Positions 53,051-62,488 of a stretch of DNA of 64,000 nucleotides are shown here, one piece after another. The position numbers and the translations under genes are program-made. Origin of the DNA: Flavobacterium sp. NKUCC04_CG. GTDB taxonomy: Bacteria > Bacteroidota > Bacteroidia > Flavobacteriales > Flavobacteriaceae. The stretch is taken from NCBI RefSeq assembly GCF_019345525.1, contig NZ_JAHKRA010000007.1, forward strand, positions 1 through 64,000. The letters are read 5' to 3'. Under the pieces are notes generated by a model. It made no database searches, had not been told where the DNA came from, and saw only the letters and a list, made by a program, of their open reading frames with translations. How positions within the stretch are numbered: the stretch's first letter is position 1; the number at the start of each line of letters is the position of its first letter.

Positions 53051-53521
53051 ATGAAAAAAATATTCTTTATTCTGGCACTTTCCTTGGGATTTATAGCTTG
53101 TGAAAGCGATGTTAAGTTTAATAATCCTGCTTTTGAAGCAGAAAGAAATTATAAAACTGCTTGGAAGGCAAACGACTTTAGTGCTTCTGTTAATGAGGGT
53201 GCTTTAATGATTTCAGCTACCGACGGAGTAGAGACTTTGGTTTTAAGATCGGCGGCCTATAATTTTGGAGGAAAATACGATTTAGGTGTAGTGGAAAGCT
53301 ATAGAGCGAAATTGGTTCATGAATTAGAAGACGGTAAAGAACTTGTTTTTGAAACCGGTGCTAATAAAGGAAGTGGATATATTGAGTTTGCTCCAATAGA
53401 AGATCAGGTTCCCGGTACGATAACCGGTAAATTTGTCGTTGCATTAAGAGGTGCAAATGACAGTATCGTTAGTTTTCAAAAAGGTATATTCTATCGCGTT
53501 CCTATGGAAGAGGCGAAATAA
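53051..53521 (+). CDS. Small lipoprotein, Flavobacteriaceae-type
   Basis: The 156-residue protein has a lipobox (LGFIACESD, Cys about 17). A single beta-rich domain follows (NNPAFEAERNYKTAWKANDFSA, VETLVLRSAAYNFGGKYDLG), recalling the small ligand-binding or DUF6252-like lipoproteins of this family. Function unknown. It is followed by a terminator. Confidence 0.7.
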   Translation: MKKIFFILALSLGFIACESDVKFNNPAFEAERNYKTAWKANDFSASVNEGALMISATDGVETLVLRSAAYNFGGKYDLGVVESYRAKLVHELEDGKELVFETGANKGSGYIEFAPIEDQVPGTITGKFVVALRGANDSIVSFQKGIFYRVPMEEAK

Positions 53522-53546
53522 GAAATAAAGTTAAATTTATTTTTCA

Positions 53547-53582
53547 CTAAAGGCTGCTTTATTTTTTAAAGCGGTCTTTTTT
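53547..53582 (+). terminator. Lipoprotein terminator
   Basis: AAAGGCTGCTTT pairs with AAAGCGGTCTTT (G-T pairs included), followed by Ts. Confidence 0.75.
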
Positions 53583-53609
53583 TTAACCCAATTTTAGATT
53601 TTAAAACGG

Positions 53610-53617
53610 TAACTTTG
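53610..53617 (+). promoter_or_regulatory. -7 element TAACTTTG (dnaE)
   Basis: A perfect TAnnTTTG lies 50 bases before the dnaE start codon. Confidence 0.5.
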
Positions 53618-53667
53618 AATTTCTCTTTTTTATAAAAGATTCAAGTCTAATCCTCAGATACTAAGTT

Positions 53668-56600
53668 ATGTATTTAATTTTTGATACCGAAACTACCGGC
53701 CTTCCTAAGAGTTGGGCGGCTCCTATTACCGATACGGACAATTGGCCAAGGTGTATTCAAATCGCTTGGCAGTTACACGATGATATGGGGAATTTGGTTG
53801 AACATCAAGATTATTTAATCAAACCCGAAGGATTTAATATTCCCTATGATGCCGAGCGTATTCACGGTATTTCTACGGAACTGGCTATGGAGCAGGGAAT
53901 TCCCTTAGCCGAAGCTTTAAGTAAATTTAATGCTGCCTTGGATAAAGCCAAGTTTTTGGTAGGGCAAAACGTTGGTTTTGATGTCAACATTATGGGATGT
54001 GAGTTTCACAGACTGCAAACGCCTAGTGTAATGGCGTCGATGCCGGTACTCGATACTTGTACCGAAGTCACCGCTCAATTGTTAAAACTTCCTGGTGGTC
54101 GTGGTGGTAAGTTTAAATTACCTACGCTTACGGAACTGCATTCGTATTTGTTTGGCGAACCTTTTGCCGAAGCACATAATGCTACTGCCGATGTGGAAGC
54201 AACTACGCGCTGTTTTTTGGAGTTGATTAAAAGAGATAATTATTCTACGGAGGAATTACAAGCTGATCCAACTTATTTAAAACGTTATAAGGAAGCGCAT
54301 CCAGAACCTTTTAAAAAGGTAGGGCTCAAACATATAAATCTGCAAAAAGCATCAGAAGATATTCGCAAGCGATTAGAGAAGATGCAGTCGGTTTCCAGTG
54401 ATGTTTTGGTTTCAGATGAAGATAAAAAACGTTTTGGAGCTGCTAAGTTTGCTCATTTACACAACCATACTCAATTTTCGATTTTACAATCGACTATCTC
54501 GATTCCCGCCTTGGTGAAGTCGGCGGCAAAATACAATATGCCTGCGGTTTCTATGACTGATCACGGAAACATGATGGGGGCTTTTTTGTTTGTTAAAACC
54601 GTTTCAGATCACAATAAAGGAGTAGAATCCAAAAACAAAGAACTTATAGAAAATGGTGAAGAGCCATTGGAATTAGTCAAGCCTATAGTGGGTTGTGAGT
54701 TTTTTGTCTGCGAAGACCATACCGACAAAAAGCGAAAGGACAACGGTTATCAAATCGTTCTCTTTGCTAAAAACAAAAACGGCTATCACAATTTGGCCAA
54801 AATGTCTTCTATCGCATACACCAATGGCTTTTATTATGTGCCGCGTATCGATAAAAAAGTCATTCAACAATATAAAGAAGATATTATAGTGCTTTCTGGA
54901 AATCTATCTGGAGAGGTGCCTAATAAAATTCTAAACTTAGGAGAAAAACAAGCAGAAGAGGCGTTACTTTGGTGGAAGGACGAGTTTAAAGACGATTTCT
55001 ATATAGAACTGATGCGTCATAATCAGGAAGATGAAAATCGCGTCAACCAGACTTTGATTGACTTGGCTCGTAAAAATGATGTTAAGTTAATCGCGACAAA
55101 CAATACTTATTATATCAATAAGGAGGACGCCAATGCGCACGATATTTTGTTGTGTGTAAAGGAGGGTGAAAAGCAAGCTACTCCAATTGGGAGGGGGCGT
55201 GGTTATCGATATGGAATGCCAAATCAGGAATATTATTTCAAATCTCAGGAAGAGATGAAGGAGGCTTTTTCCGATTTACCTGATGCGATTTACAACATCC
55301 AGGAAATTATTGATAAGGTGGAACCTTTTGTATTGCATCGCGATGTATTGCTTCCGAAGTTTGATATTCCTCAAGAATTTGTTCATGCCGAGGATGAAGA
55401 GGGTGATGGACAAGGCAAGCGTGGAGAGAATAGTTTTTTAAGGCATTTGACTTATAAAGGAGCAGAAAGACGGTATAAAGAGATTACGGAAGAAGTTCGA
55501 GAGCGCCTCGATTTTGAGTTGGCAACCATTGAGCGTACGGGATACCCGGGATACTTCTTGATTGTACAAGATTTTATTGCAGCTGCTCGAGGGATGGGGG
55601 TTTCCGTTGGTCCGGGTAGGGGGTCTGCTGCAGGATCTGCCGTGGCCTATTGTTTGGGAATTACCAATTTGGATCCCATTGCTTATGATTTGCTTTTTGA
55701 GCGTTTTCTGAATCCGGATAGGGTTTCCATGCCCGATATCGATATCGACTTTGACGATGAAGGACGGGGGCGAGTTATGGACTATGTAATTGACAAATAC
55801 GGAGCCAATCAAGTGGCTCAAATCATTACTTATGGTAAGATGGCGACCAAATCGGCGATTAGAGATACGGCAAGGGTATTGGATTTACCGCTCTTTGAAG
55901 CCGATCGAATTGCTAAATTGATTCCGGCCATGATGCCGTCTAAATGGAATTTAGCTCGATTTTTATCGGAAGACGAGGCTACGGTAAAAAAAGCTTTGCG
56001 TTCGGAAGAATTTGATAAAGTAAAAGAGCTTATTGCTATTGCTAATGAGTCGTCCTTGGCGGGAGAGACCATACAACAGGCGAAGATATTGGAGGGCTCG
56101 ATGCGAAATACCGGTATTCACGCTTGTGGGGTGATCATTACTCCCGACGATATTACCAAATTCGTACCGGTGACTACTGCAAAGGATTCCGATTTATATG
56201 TTACCCAATTTGACAATGCTGTTGCGGAAAGTGCCGGACTCTTAAAGATGGACTTCTTGGGGTTAAAGACCCTTACTTTGATTAAAGATACGATAAAATT
56301 AGTAAAATATAGAACGGGTATTGATATAGATGCCGATGAAATTCCGATCGACGACGTTAAGACTTATGAATTGTTTCAACGAGGAGAAACCGTTGGAGTT
56401 TTTCAATATGAGTCGCCCGGAATGCAAAAATATATGCGAGAACTAAAACCGACGGTTTTTGCAGATTTAATTGCGATGAACGCCTTGTATCGACCGGGGC
56501 CTTTGGAGTATATACCGTCTTTTATTCGACGTAAAAATGGAGAGGAACCCATTGTTTACGATTTGGATGCCTTGGAGGAATACTTAAAAGAAACCTATGG

Positions 56601-58194
56601 AATTACGGTATATCAGGAGCAGGTAATGCTTTTGTCGCAGAAATTGGCTGGATTTACCAAAGGTGAGGCCGACGTTTTGCGTAAAGCCATGGGTAAAAAA
56701 CAAATTGAGGTTTTGGATAAGATGAAGCCAAAATTTGTGGAACAGGCTGCGCTTAATGGGCATGATCCAAAGATTTTAGAAAAAATATGGAAAGACTGGG
56801 AGGCTTTTGCTTCCTATGCCTTTAATAAATCGCACTCTACTTGTTATGCGTGGATTGCATATCAAACGGCTTATTTAAAAGCGCATTATCCCGCAGAATA
56901 TATGGCGGCGGTACTGTCTAATAATATGAACGACATCAAGCAAGTAACCTTCTTTATGGAGGAGTGTCGTAGAATGGGCTTAAAGGTATTGGGGCCGGAT
57001 GTCAACGAGTCCTTTTATAAGTTTACCGTAAATGACGATTATGCGGTCCGATTTGGAATGGGCGCTATAAAAGGTGTGGGTGCTGGTGCGGTAAATACTA
57101 TAGTGGAGTGCCGTAAGGATGGTAATTACAAATCGATTTTTGATTTGGCTAAACGCATTGATTTGCGTGCTGCCAATAAAAAAGCTTTTGAAAATTTGGC
57201 GTTAGCTGGGGGATTCGATTGTTTTGAAGGCACTTTACGTGCACAGTATTTTCATACCGATGGGGATATAAATACCTTTTTAGAAAAGGCAATTCGCTAT
57301 GGGGCAAAGTTTCAGGAAAACGAAAATTCTTCGCAAGTGAGTCTGTTTGGAGAAAACAGTGATGTTCAAATTCCGGAACCGGTTATTCCGGAGTGTCCAG
57401 ATTGGAGTACTATGGAAAAATTGGCTAAGGAAAAAGAAGTAGTTGGTATTTATATATCGGGACATCCCTTAGACGATTTTAAATTCGAGATGAAATATTT
57501 CTGTAATGTCAATTTGGAACAACTAAAGAATTTGACTCCTTTAGTCGGGCGTACTGTTTCTTTTGCAGGAATGATTAGTAATGTGCAATTTAGAACCTCG
57601 ATGAAAGGGAAAGATTGGGCGATGTTTACGGTAGAGGGTTATGATGAAACCTATGAATTTAGAATGTTTAATGAAGAGTTTTTGAAATTCAGACATTTTC
57701 TTTTAAACAATCAGTTTGTGTATTTTAAAGTCACTGTAAAAGAGGGGTGGATTAAAAATGAAGCCGGTGAGCGTAGTGATCCGCGGTTGCAGTTTTCCGA
57801 GCTAAAATTACTACATGATGTGATTCCGACTTATGCAAAAAAATTGATTATTCAAATGAATATCAATGAGCTAAAGGACAATCAAATCGAGAAAATAAGA
57901 ATGCTTTTTGATACGTATCAAGGTAATAAAACCGTGACTTTTGAGGTGGTTGAATTGGAAAAAGTGCAACAGCGAATAGAAATGGAGGCCATTACTCAAT
58001 TGGTTCAAGAAGTAGATGCAGATGGAGAACCGGAATTGGATGTCGATGAATCGCGTATCGTGATACCGGAAGTCAAGGAGGAATTTCGTGTTTTAAATAA
58101 ATTAACCATGCCGAGTAGAAACTCAAAAATAGATATTTCTGCTGACTTATTGGAGGAGTTAGAGCGGTTGCAAGTGCATTTTAGGTTGAATTGA
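53668..58194 (+). CDS. dnaE: DNA polymerase III alpha subunit with fused 3'-5' exonuclease
   Basis: The 1508-residue replicative polymerase begins with a DEDDh proofreading domain: FDTETTG (D6, E8), QNVGFDVNIMG, and HNATADVEAT (about residues 1-190). A PHP domain starts at about residue 262 (FAHLHNHTQFSIL), and the polymerase active site PDIDIDFDDEGR is at about 688. An OB-fold (VGRTVSFAGMISNVQF) and C-terminal region follow. The fusion of epsilon-like exonuclease to DnaE is characteristic of many Bacteroidota, where separate DnaQ may also exist. About 100 bases separate it from trxA. Confidence 0.97.
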   Translation: MYLIFDTETTGLPKSWAAPITDTDNWPRCIQIAWQLHDDMGNLVEHQDYLIKPEGFNIPYDAERIHGISTELAMEQGIPLAEALSKFNAALDKAKFLVGQNVGFDVNIMGCEFHRLQTPSVMASMPVLDTCTEVTAQLLKLPGGRGGKFKLPTLTELHSYLFGEPFAEAHNATADVEATTRCFLELIKRDNYSTEELQADPTYLKRYKEAHPEPFKKVGLKHINLQKASEDIRKRLEKMQSVSSDVLVSDEDKKRFGAAKFAHLHNHTQFSILQSTISIPALVKSAAKYNMPAVSMTDHGNMMGAFLFVKTVSDHNKGVESKNKELIENGEEPLELVKPIVGCEFFVCEDHTDKKRKDNGYQIVLFAKNKNGYHNLAKMSSIAYTNGFYYVPRIDKKVIQQYKEDIIVLSGNLSGEVPNKILNLGEKQAEEALLWWKDEFKDDFYIELMRHNQEDENRVNQTLIDLARKNDVKLIATNNTYYINKEDANAHDILLCVKEGEKQATPIGRGRGYRYGMPNQEYYFKSQEEMKEAFSDLPDAIYNIQEIIDKVEPFVLHRDVLLPKFDIPQEFVHAEDEEGDGQGKRGENSFLRHLTYKGAERRYKEITEEVRERLDFELATIERTGYPGYFLIVQDFIAAARGMGVSVGPGRGSAAGSAVAYCLGITNLDPIAYDLLFERFLNPDRVSMPDIDIDFDDEGRGRVMDYVIDKYGANQVAQIITYGKMATKSAIRDTARVLDLPLFEADRIAKLIPAMMPSKWNLARFLSEDEATVKKALRSEEFDKVKELIAIANESSLAGETIQQAKILEGSMRNTGIHACGVIITPDDITKFVPVTTAKDSDLYVTQFDNAVAESAGLLKMDFLGLKTLTLIKDTIKLVKYRTGIDIDADEIPIDDVKTYELFQRGETVGVFQYESPGMQKYMRELKPTVFADLIAMNALYRPGPLEYIPSFIRRKNGEEPIVYDLDALEEYLKETYGITVYQEQVMLLSQKLAGFTKGEADVLRKAMGKKQIEVLDKMKPKFVEQAALNGHDPKILEKIWKDWEAFASYAFNKSHSTCYAWIAYQTAYLKAHYPAEYMAAVLSNNMNDIKQVTFFMEECRRMGLKVLGPDVNESFYKFTVNDDYAVRFGMGAIKGVGAGAVNTIVECRKDGNYKSIFDLAKRIDLRAANKKAFENLALAGGFDCFEGTLRAQYFHTDGDINTFLEKAIRYGAKFQENENSSQVSLFGENSDVQIPEPVIPECPDWSTMEKLAKEKEVVGIYISGHPLDDFKFEMKYFCNVNLEQLKNLTPLVGRTVSFAGMISNVQFRTSMKGKDWAMFTVEGYDETYEFRMFNEEFLKFRHFLLNNQFVYFKVTVKEGWIKNEAGERSDPRLQFSELKLLHDVIPTYAKKLIIQMNINELKDNQIEKIRMLFDTYQGNKTVTFEVVELEKVQQRIEMEAITQLVQEVDADGEPELDVDESRIVIPEVKEEFRVLNKLTMPSRNSKIDISADLLEELERLQVHFRLN

Positions 58195-58261
58195 TGGGTG
58201 TTAATAATAGTGCAATAGATAAAAGTAATCAAGAAGTAAATTAATTATTCAATTATTTTAT

Positions 58262-58269
58262 TAGATTTG
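58262..58269 (+). promoter_or_regulatory. -7 element TAGATTTG (trxA)
   Basis: A perfect TAnnTTTG lies 24 bases before ATG 58294. It overlaps the TTG at 58267 that would open a longer frame, which favours the ATG. Confidence 0.6.
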
Positions 58270-58293
58270 TATAAGAAACAAAAAAATATAACA

Positions 58294-58611
58294 ATGGCTT
58301 TAGAAATTACAGACGCTACTTTTGAAGAAGTAGTATTAAAATCAGATAAACCCGTAGTGGTTGATTTTTGGGCAGTATGGTGTGGACCTTGTAAAATGTT
58401 AGGTCCTGTTATTGAAGAATTAAGTTCCGATTTTGAAGGTAAGGTCGTAGTTGGTAAAGTAGATGTTGATGCAAATCAAGAATTTGCTGCTAAATACGGG
58501 GTTAGAAACATTCCTACGGTACTTATTTTCCAAAACGGAGAAGTAGTTGGTCGTCAAGTAGGTGTTGCTCCTAAGCAAACTTATATGGATGCTATCAACG
58601 GTTTGATATAA
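58294..58611 (+). CDS. trxA: Thioredoxin
   Basis: The 105-residue protein has the classical active site WCGPC (C30, C33), the buried Asp in VVDFWA and the cis-Pro loop NIPTVLIF. It reduces protein disulfides. ATG 58294 gives the standard length and is preferred over the upstream TTG. A terminator follows. Confidence 0.97.
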   Translation: MALEITDATFEEVVLKSDKPVVVDFWAVWCGPCKMLGPVIEELSSDFEGKVVVGKVDVDANQEFAAKYGVRNIPTVLIFQNGEVVGRQVGVAPKQTYMDAINGLI

Positions 58612-58630
58612 TTACTGTTTAAGTTTTAAA

Positions 58631-58665
58631 TAAATAGAGCGCTCTTATGAGCGCTCTATTTATTT
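58631..58665 (+). terminator. trxA terminator
   Basis: AATAGAGCGCTC pairs perfectly with GAGCGCTCTATT around TTAT, with a T-rich tail. Confidence 0.9.
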
Positions 58666-59410
58666 ACGGTCAATTCGAATTTTTTTTGTTGCGCTCAACG
58701 CAAAATAAAAGCATAGCCGCTCCCGTAGTTAGGAATAGTACAGAAAACAGCTTGCCGTTTTTAACTCGAGATACTTCTTCGGTTAGAATAAATAAAACCC
58801 CATTGTAAAGTCGGTCGATCGAATCCAGGTTTTTTAATCATGGAGATTAAAAGGTTCCGGAGATTGAAACTAGATTAGGATAGATCGACAGCATAGATGT
58901 TTTTTTTACACATATAATAAGCTGCTTTCGCGAGGACACGCAATCCGGGTTGATTAGAGCGCCTAACTTTTAAGAACTACTGTTGGTTTGTGGCAGTTAA
59001 CAAAAGGTCGTGAGCGTGCTTAAAATTAGTTGGACGGGATTGTTTTGGATAAAGCTTAGGTGATCTGTGTTTCTTTTATATGTGATTCAACATTATTTAT
59101 TTCGTATTCCAAAAGCGATGTCCTGATTATATGTCCTGTCGTGCATTGGGATATCGGAATCAACAGTTGTGTGGTGAGTGTTTTTCTGTGAATAAATTCT
59201 TGCTTGAATGTTTTTGTGAACCCTGCAGGTACGTTGTGTTTATTGGTATTTTGAATAATTAAAAATTATGGAATTTATTTTCGATTTATTTTTCGGTCAT
59301 TTATTTTTAATGTTGAAATTATTTCAAAAAAATATTGATTTCTATTCGTCTGAGGGTCATTGGTATTAGAAAAAAGCTTTGAAAAAGATTGATTTTTTTA
59401 CTCTCAAAGT
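58666..59410. other. Long intergenic stretch, no gene seen
   Basis: About 745 bases without a credible ORF on either strand. A small hairpin (TTTTAATC-ATGGA-GATTAAAA near 58835-58856) is the only local structure I noted. It may be decayed sequence or hold RNA elements that I cannot recognise. Confidence 0.4.
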
Positions 59411-59440
59411 TTGCGTAGTTCCAAAATGGTTGTATATTTG
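59411..59440 (+). promoter_or_regulatory. tRNA-Asp promoter
   Basis: TTG (59411-59413, within TTTG) and a perfect TATATTTG (59433-59440) are spaced by 19 bases, an ideal Flavobacterium promoter, 17 bases before the tRNA. The second tRNA copy has no equally good promoter. Confidence 0.8.
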
Positions 59441-59457
59441 CACCGCATTAGAGCAAT

Positions 59458-59531
59458 GGTTTGGTAGTTCAGTTGGTTAGAATACATGCCTGTCACGCAT
59501 GGGGTCGCGGGTTCGAGTCCCGTCCAGACCG
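59458..59531 (+). tRNA. tRNA-Asp (GTC), copy 1
   Basis: The 74-nt cloverleaf has acceptor GGTTTGG with CCAGACC (one G-T pair), a D-arm, anticodon stem-loop CATGC-CTGTCAC-GCATG with anticodon GTC, and a T-arm GCGGG-TTCGAGT-CCCGT. CCA is not encoded. It is followed by a terminator and the hairpin element at 59600. Confidence 0.98.
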
Positions 59532-59549
59532 CTAAAAAGCAAAGAGGAT

Positions 59550-59575
59550 GCCTCTCAACGTGAGAGGCTTTTTTT
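59550..59575 (+). terminator. tRNA-Asp copy 1 terminator
   Basis: GCCTCTCA pairs with TGAGAGGC around ACG, followed by seven Ts. Confidence 0.88.
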
Positions 59576-59596
59576 ACCTCTTAAAAAACATAAAGA

Positions 59597-59677
59597 TAGT
59601 TGTGTTGTTCGGTACGAGAGTACCTGGTTTAGTAGTTAGACCAATGAAAAGCTTTCCGTAGTAGGAGGGCTTTTTTA
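59597..59677 (+). ncRNA. Candidate small structured RNA element, copy 1
   Basis: GTTGTGTTGTT is followed by hairpin GGTAC-GAGA-GTACC (GNRA loop), then GGTTTA-GTAGT-TAGACC, which forms a second hairpin, and an 11-bp terminator stem AAAAGCTTTCC/GGAGGGCTTTT with a T-run. The second hairpin looks like a collapsed tRNA-Asp (5' GGTTTgGTAGTT joined to 3' AGACC). It matches copy 2 closely. Whether it is a real RNA gene or a degraded tRNA is open. Confidence 0.45.
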
Positions 59678-59752
59678 TACCCACTTCGAATTTTGTGTTT
59701 TGGTCTTTTTCCTTCTAATGAGTAATATTTTTTTTGGTTAATAATAATTACT

Positions 59753-59826
59753 GGTTTGGTAGTTCAGTTGGTTAGAATACATGCCTGTCACGCATGGGGT
59801 CGCGGGTTCGAGTCCCGTCCAGACCG
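59753..59826 (+). tRNA. tRNA-Asp (GTC), copy 2
   Basis: Identical over 74 nt to copy 1, with anticodon GTC. Here CCA follows the discriminator G, possibly by chance. It lies 295 bases downstream of copy 1 in a tandem duplication that includes the downstream elements. Confidence 0.98.
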
Positions 59827-59837
59827 CCAGTACAAAG

Positions 59838-59866
59838 AAGCCTCTCATTTATGAGAGGCTTTTTTG
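59838..59866 (+). terminator. tRNA-Asp copy 2 terminator
   Basis: AAGCCTCTCAT pairs with ATGAGAGGCTT around TT, followed by Ts. Confidence 0.88.
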
Positions 59867-59892
59867 CCCTCGTAAAAAAAGGGATATAATTA

Positions 59893-59972
59893 GTTGTGTT
59901 GTTATAGTACGCAAGTACTAGGTTTAGTAGTTAGACCGATGAAAAGCTTTCCGTAAGGGAGGCTTTTTTATT
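59893..59972 (+). ncRNA. Candidate small structured RNA element, copy 2
   Basis: Same architecture as copy 1: GTTGTGTTGTT, hairpin TAGTAC-GCAA-GTACTA (again a GNRA loop), GGTTTA-GTAGT-TAGACC, and terminator AAAAGCTTTCC/GGGAGGCTTTT with Ts. Relative to copy 1 one stem pair changes from G-C to A-T on both sides and the tetraloop changes from GAGA to GCAA, as expected if the structure matters. Confidence 0.45.
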
Positions 59973-60285
59973 TTGGGGTAATTTGAGATTCGCAAATGGC
60001 TTTAGTAAAGCGACAACCTATTCCGTGTTTGCTCGTATTCTTATATGTACGATATGGTTGGGAGTTGATTCTAAATGTGGTTAATGCCATAGGTATGTCG
60101 TGATTAACGTGTTTTAACGTGTTTTAGCGAATTTGACGAAGTAAGTGGCTACTGATGTAAAGAGCGGTTTTTTATTGAATTGAGGCTGCTTGATGGCGTT
60201 TGTTGACTAGGTCGTTTTAAAGCCAATAAAAAAAGCGACTACCGATTGGATAGCCGCTTTTAAATGATATTATATGGAAAAAATA
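59973..60285. other. Intergenic region with minus-strand terminator
   Basis: No gene is seen. At about 60226-60261 GCGACTACC pairs with GGATAGCCGC (imperfect), and the minus strand has a T-run, so this is the probable terminator of the BtuH-like gene. Confidence 0.55.
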
Positions 60286-61392
60286 TTAGTTGATTTTATC
60301 AACAGTCAATTGATCCATCGTGAAGTATAAGGCAGTATTTGCTCCCCATTGTCCTACGTCGGTAGTTTCTAAAAAGAACAATAAGTATTCTACTTCTCCT
60401 AAAGAACTTAAATCTACTTTATTCCAATCTTGTGAAATTGTTCCTACTTCGTTTCTGAAGTCAACGAAATAATGGGTAACCGGTTTTTCAGAAGAAAGTA
60501 TTCCTGCTTTGTTTACTCCATAAACATGAACGGCAAAAAAGTCGCCTTTTACAAATTTACGAGAATAATCATCTCCGTGTAAAACCCCGTAATAAGGCCA
60601 CGGGCTTATAGCTAATGAAACACTTTTGGCAGCATATTGGTTTTTGCTATCCGTTATTTTTACCGTGCTAGAAAAACGTTCTACAGCGATTTTTTCGCCT
60701 TGTTGAAGCAAACTGGCATCCGGTTTGTGGTCGGCAAAAGAAACTAAAAACGGAGTTCCTTTACCTTTAACACCGCCTTGAGCCATGGATCCCCATTGAT
60801 TTTGAAGCCAACCACCTTCTTGGTTTATTTGGTTGCTGTTGTCGTTACTGTTGGATACGGTAAAGCCCATCCAAGTATAATATTCAGGAAATGCGCTATG
60901 ATTAAATTGAAAAATACCCGAATGTAGTTCTGCGTCCTCTTCATAGGTTTTACTCCAAATAGTTCCACCTGCCGTAGCTTGACCATTACTTAAATCGAAA
61001 GTGCTTAAGTCTAAAGTGACATAGTTTGTATTTGCAGACAATACTTTAAAGATATAAGCGTAGAATTGCTCGGTTCCGTTTTCAACAGTTCGTAGCGCGA
61101 TTCTTTGTTCACCCTCTTTTGTAAAGATATGTGTAAATGATAATTCTTCAGAGATTAAAACATTATTGCTATACCAGAAGAATTTAGTGTTTTCGGGAAA
61201 AGTGTTTTTGGGAGTAAATTGAAAGGGTTTGGTAGCAATCGGATTGTCGTCAACACGAATGACTTGTTCGATAGCACTAGGAATGCTCGAGTCGTCGCTA
61301 CTACAAGAGTTAAGGCCTAATCCTAAGAAAAGGAAAAGTACCAAGCCATAAAATAAATTTTTGTTTTTTGTTTTGATTGTAGTGTTCATCAT
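60286..61392 (-). CDS. DUF4465 lipoprotein, BtuH-like corrinoid-binding candidate
   Basis: The 368-residue protein has a lipobox (GLNSCSSDDSS), a short PKD-like segment and a DUF4465 domain (GTIWSKTYEEDAELHSGIFQFNHSA-type start, WPYYGVLHGD, VDLSSLGEVEYLLFFLETTDVGQWGANT). DUF4465 proteins lie in vitamin B12 uptake loci of Bacteroidota, where BtuH-type members bind B12 at the cell surface (from memory). It is the last gene of the visible operon, 17 bases after its neighbour. Confidence 0.85.
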   Translation of the reverse strand: MMNTTIKTKNKNLFYGLVLFLFLGLGLNSCSSDDSSIPSAIEQVIRVDDNPIATKPFQFTPKNTFPENTKFFWYSNNVLISEELSFTHIFTKEGEQRIALRTVENGTEQFYAYIFKVLSANTNYVTLDLSTFDLSNGQATAGGTIWSKTYEEDAELHSGIFQFNHSAFPEYYTWMGFTVSNSNDNSNQINQEGGWLQNQWGSMAQGGVKGKGTPFLVSFADHKPDASLLQQGEKIAVERFSSTVKITDSKNQYAAKSVSLAISPWPYYGVLHGDDYSRKFVKGDFFAVHVYGVNKAGILSSEKPVTHYFVDFRNEVGTISQDWNKVDLSSLGEVEYLLFFLETTDVGQWGANTALYFTMDQLTVDKIN

Positions 61393-61409
61393 ATATAATT
61401 AAGGATTTG

Positions 61410-62399
61410 TTAATTTCTAGTAGGGATATTTTTTTTAAGCAGGTGTAAATCTTCTACGCCAAATACTTCGGTAGATATTTCTCCTAATGCTCCTGATTCT
61501 TGATTTATACCCGTGTAAATTTTGATAAAATCGATACCGGGCAATTGTACTTTCTTACCGTTTTTATCAACTGCCCACGAAATATCTATAGCGGATTCGT
61601 CATCTGAATTGGGAACGTTATCGGCATATCCGTATTCAAAACTGTTTTGAATCCAATAGCCGTCTTGATTGATTACATTATGTGGTAAAAGGGTGCCTTT
61701 AAAAGTGATTTCATTGGCGGTTTCCCATTCTGGATAGTAGCTTTGGTCGTGGAAAGTATTTTTGGTTTTAAAACCGGAATTACCTTGATTATCGGTCCAT
61801 TTAATATACTCGATATCTGCGGCCCAAGGCGTCAACGGGTCGTTTTTAGGGACTTTGTTTGGATCGGGTTTGTAATACGTGATTTCGTAGTTCTTTATTG
61901 TTTTGGGATTGCTGTGTTCGCTACCGGCAATTTCATACCATTCATCTGCGTCCGGAATCCCGTTTTTGTTGTAGTCGTAGGCTACCATAATCACGCCGGG
62001 TTCGCTGCTGCCTCCCCGTTGTGCTGCATTGGCGTTTGCCCAAAAAGCATTGCCTAAAATTCGAAAATCTCTTAATCCTTCCGTATTGTTGATGGTATGG
62101 TCAAATCCCATAACGATATAACCTCCAAATCCACCAAGACTAATACCGCTTCCTTTAGGGCCAACTACTGCCGCTTGCGCTTTTTGGAGCATAATTTCTC
62201 GAGTATTTCCCGTTTCGTATCTCGGAAGCAGATTGATAAATTGCCCCACAGCTGGAGCATATTCGAGTACTTTGGTTACATAAGGACTATTTTCGGGTAT
62301 GGGTTTTACTTCGGTATCGTCGCTAGAAGAACAACTGGAGAGGAGTGCGAGGCCTATACAGCTTAGAGCGAACGATTTGTAATTAAAAATTGATTTCAT
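61410..62399 (-). CDS. Surface lipoprotein of the corrinoid locus, unknown function
   Basis: The 329-residue protein has a lipobox (LALLSSCSSSDDTE) and a body with calcium-loop-like DYNKNGIPDADEW and aromatic-rich strands (IVMGFDHTINNTEGLRDFRILGNAFW, SAIDISWAVDKNGK). Such cell-surface proteins often sit between BtuG- and DUF4465-type genes in B12 loci of Bacteroidota. I do not know a tested function. A surface corrinoid-binding or complex-stabilising role is inference. Confidence 0.8.
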   Translation of the reverse strand: MKSIFNYKSFALSCIGLALLSSCSSSDDTEVKPIPENSPYVTKVLEYAPAVGQFINLLPRYETGNTREIMLQKAQAAVVGPKGSGISLGGFGGYIVMGFDHTINNTEGLRDFRILGNAFWANANAAQRGGSSEPGVIMVAYDYNKNGIPDADEWYEIAGSEHSNPKTIKNYEITYYKPDPNKVPKNDPLTPWAADIEYIKWTDNQGNSGFKTKNTFHDQSYYPEWETANEITFKGTLLPHNVINQDGYWIQNSFEYGYADNVPNSDDESAIDISWAVDKNGKKVQLPGIDFIKIYTGINQESGALGEISTEVFGVEDLHLLKKNIPTRN

Positions 62400-62488
62400 T
62401 TTTGATGTTTTTTATTTTTAAATTAAGTCGCTTTACGCGATTTTTTTGTGATTTGGAAGAAAAATCATTAGTTCTCTGGTTTTAAAGT

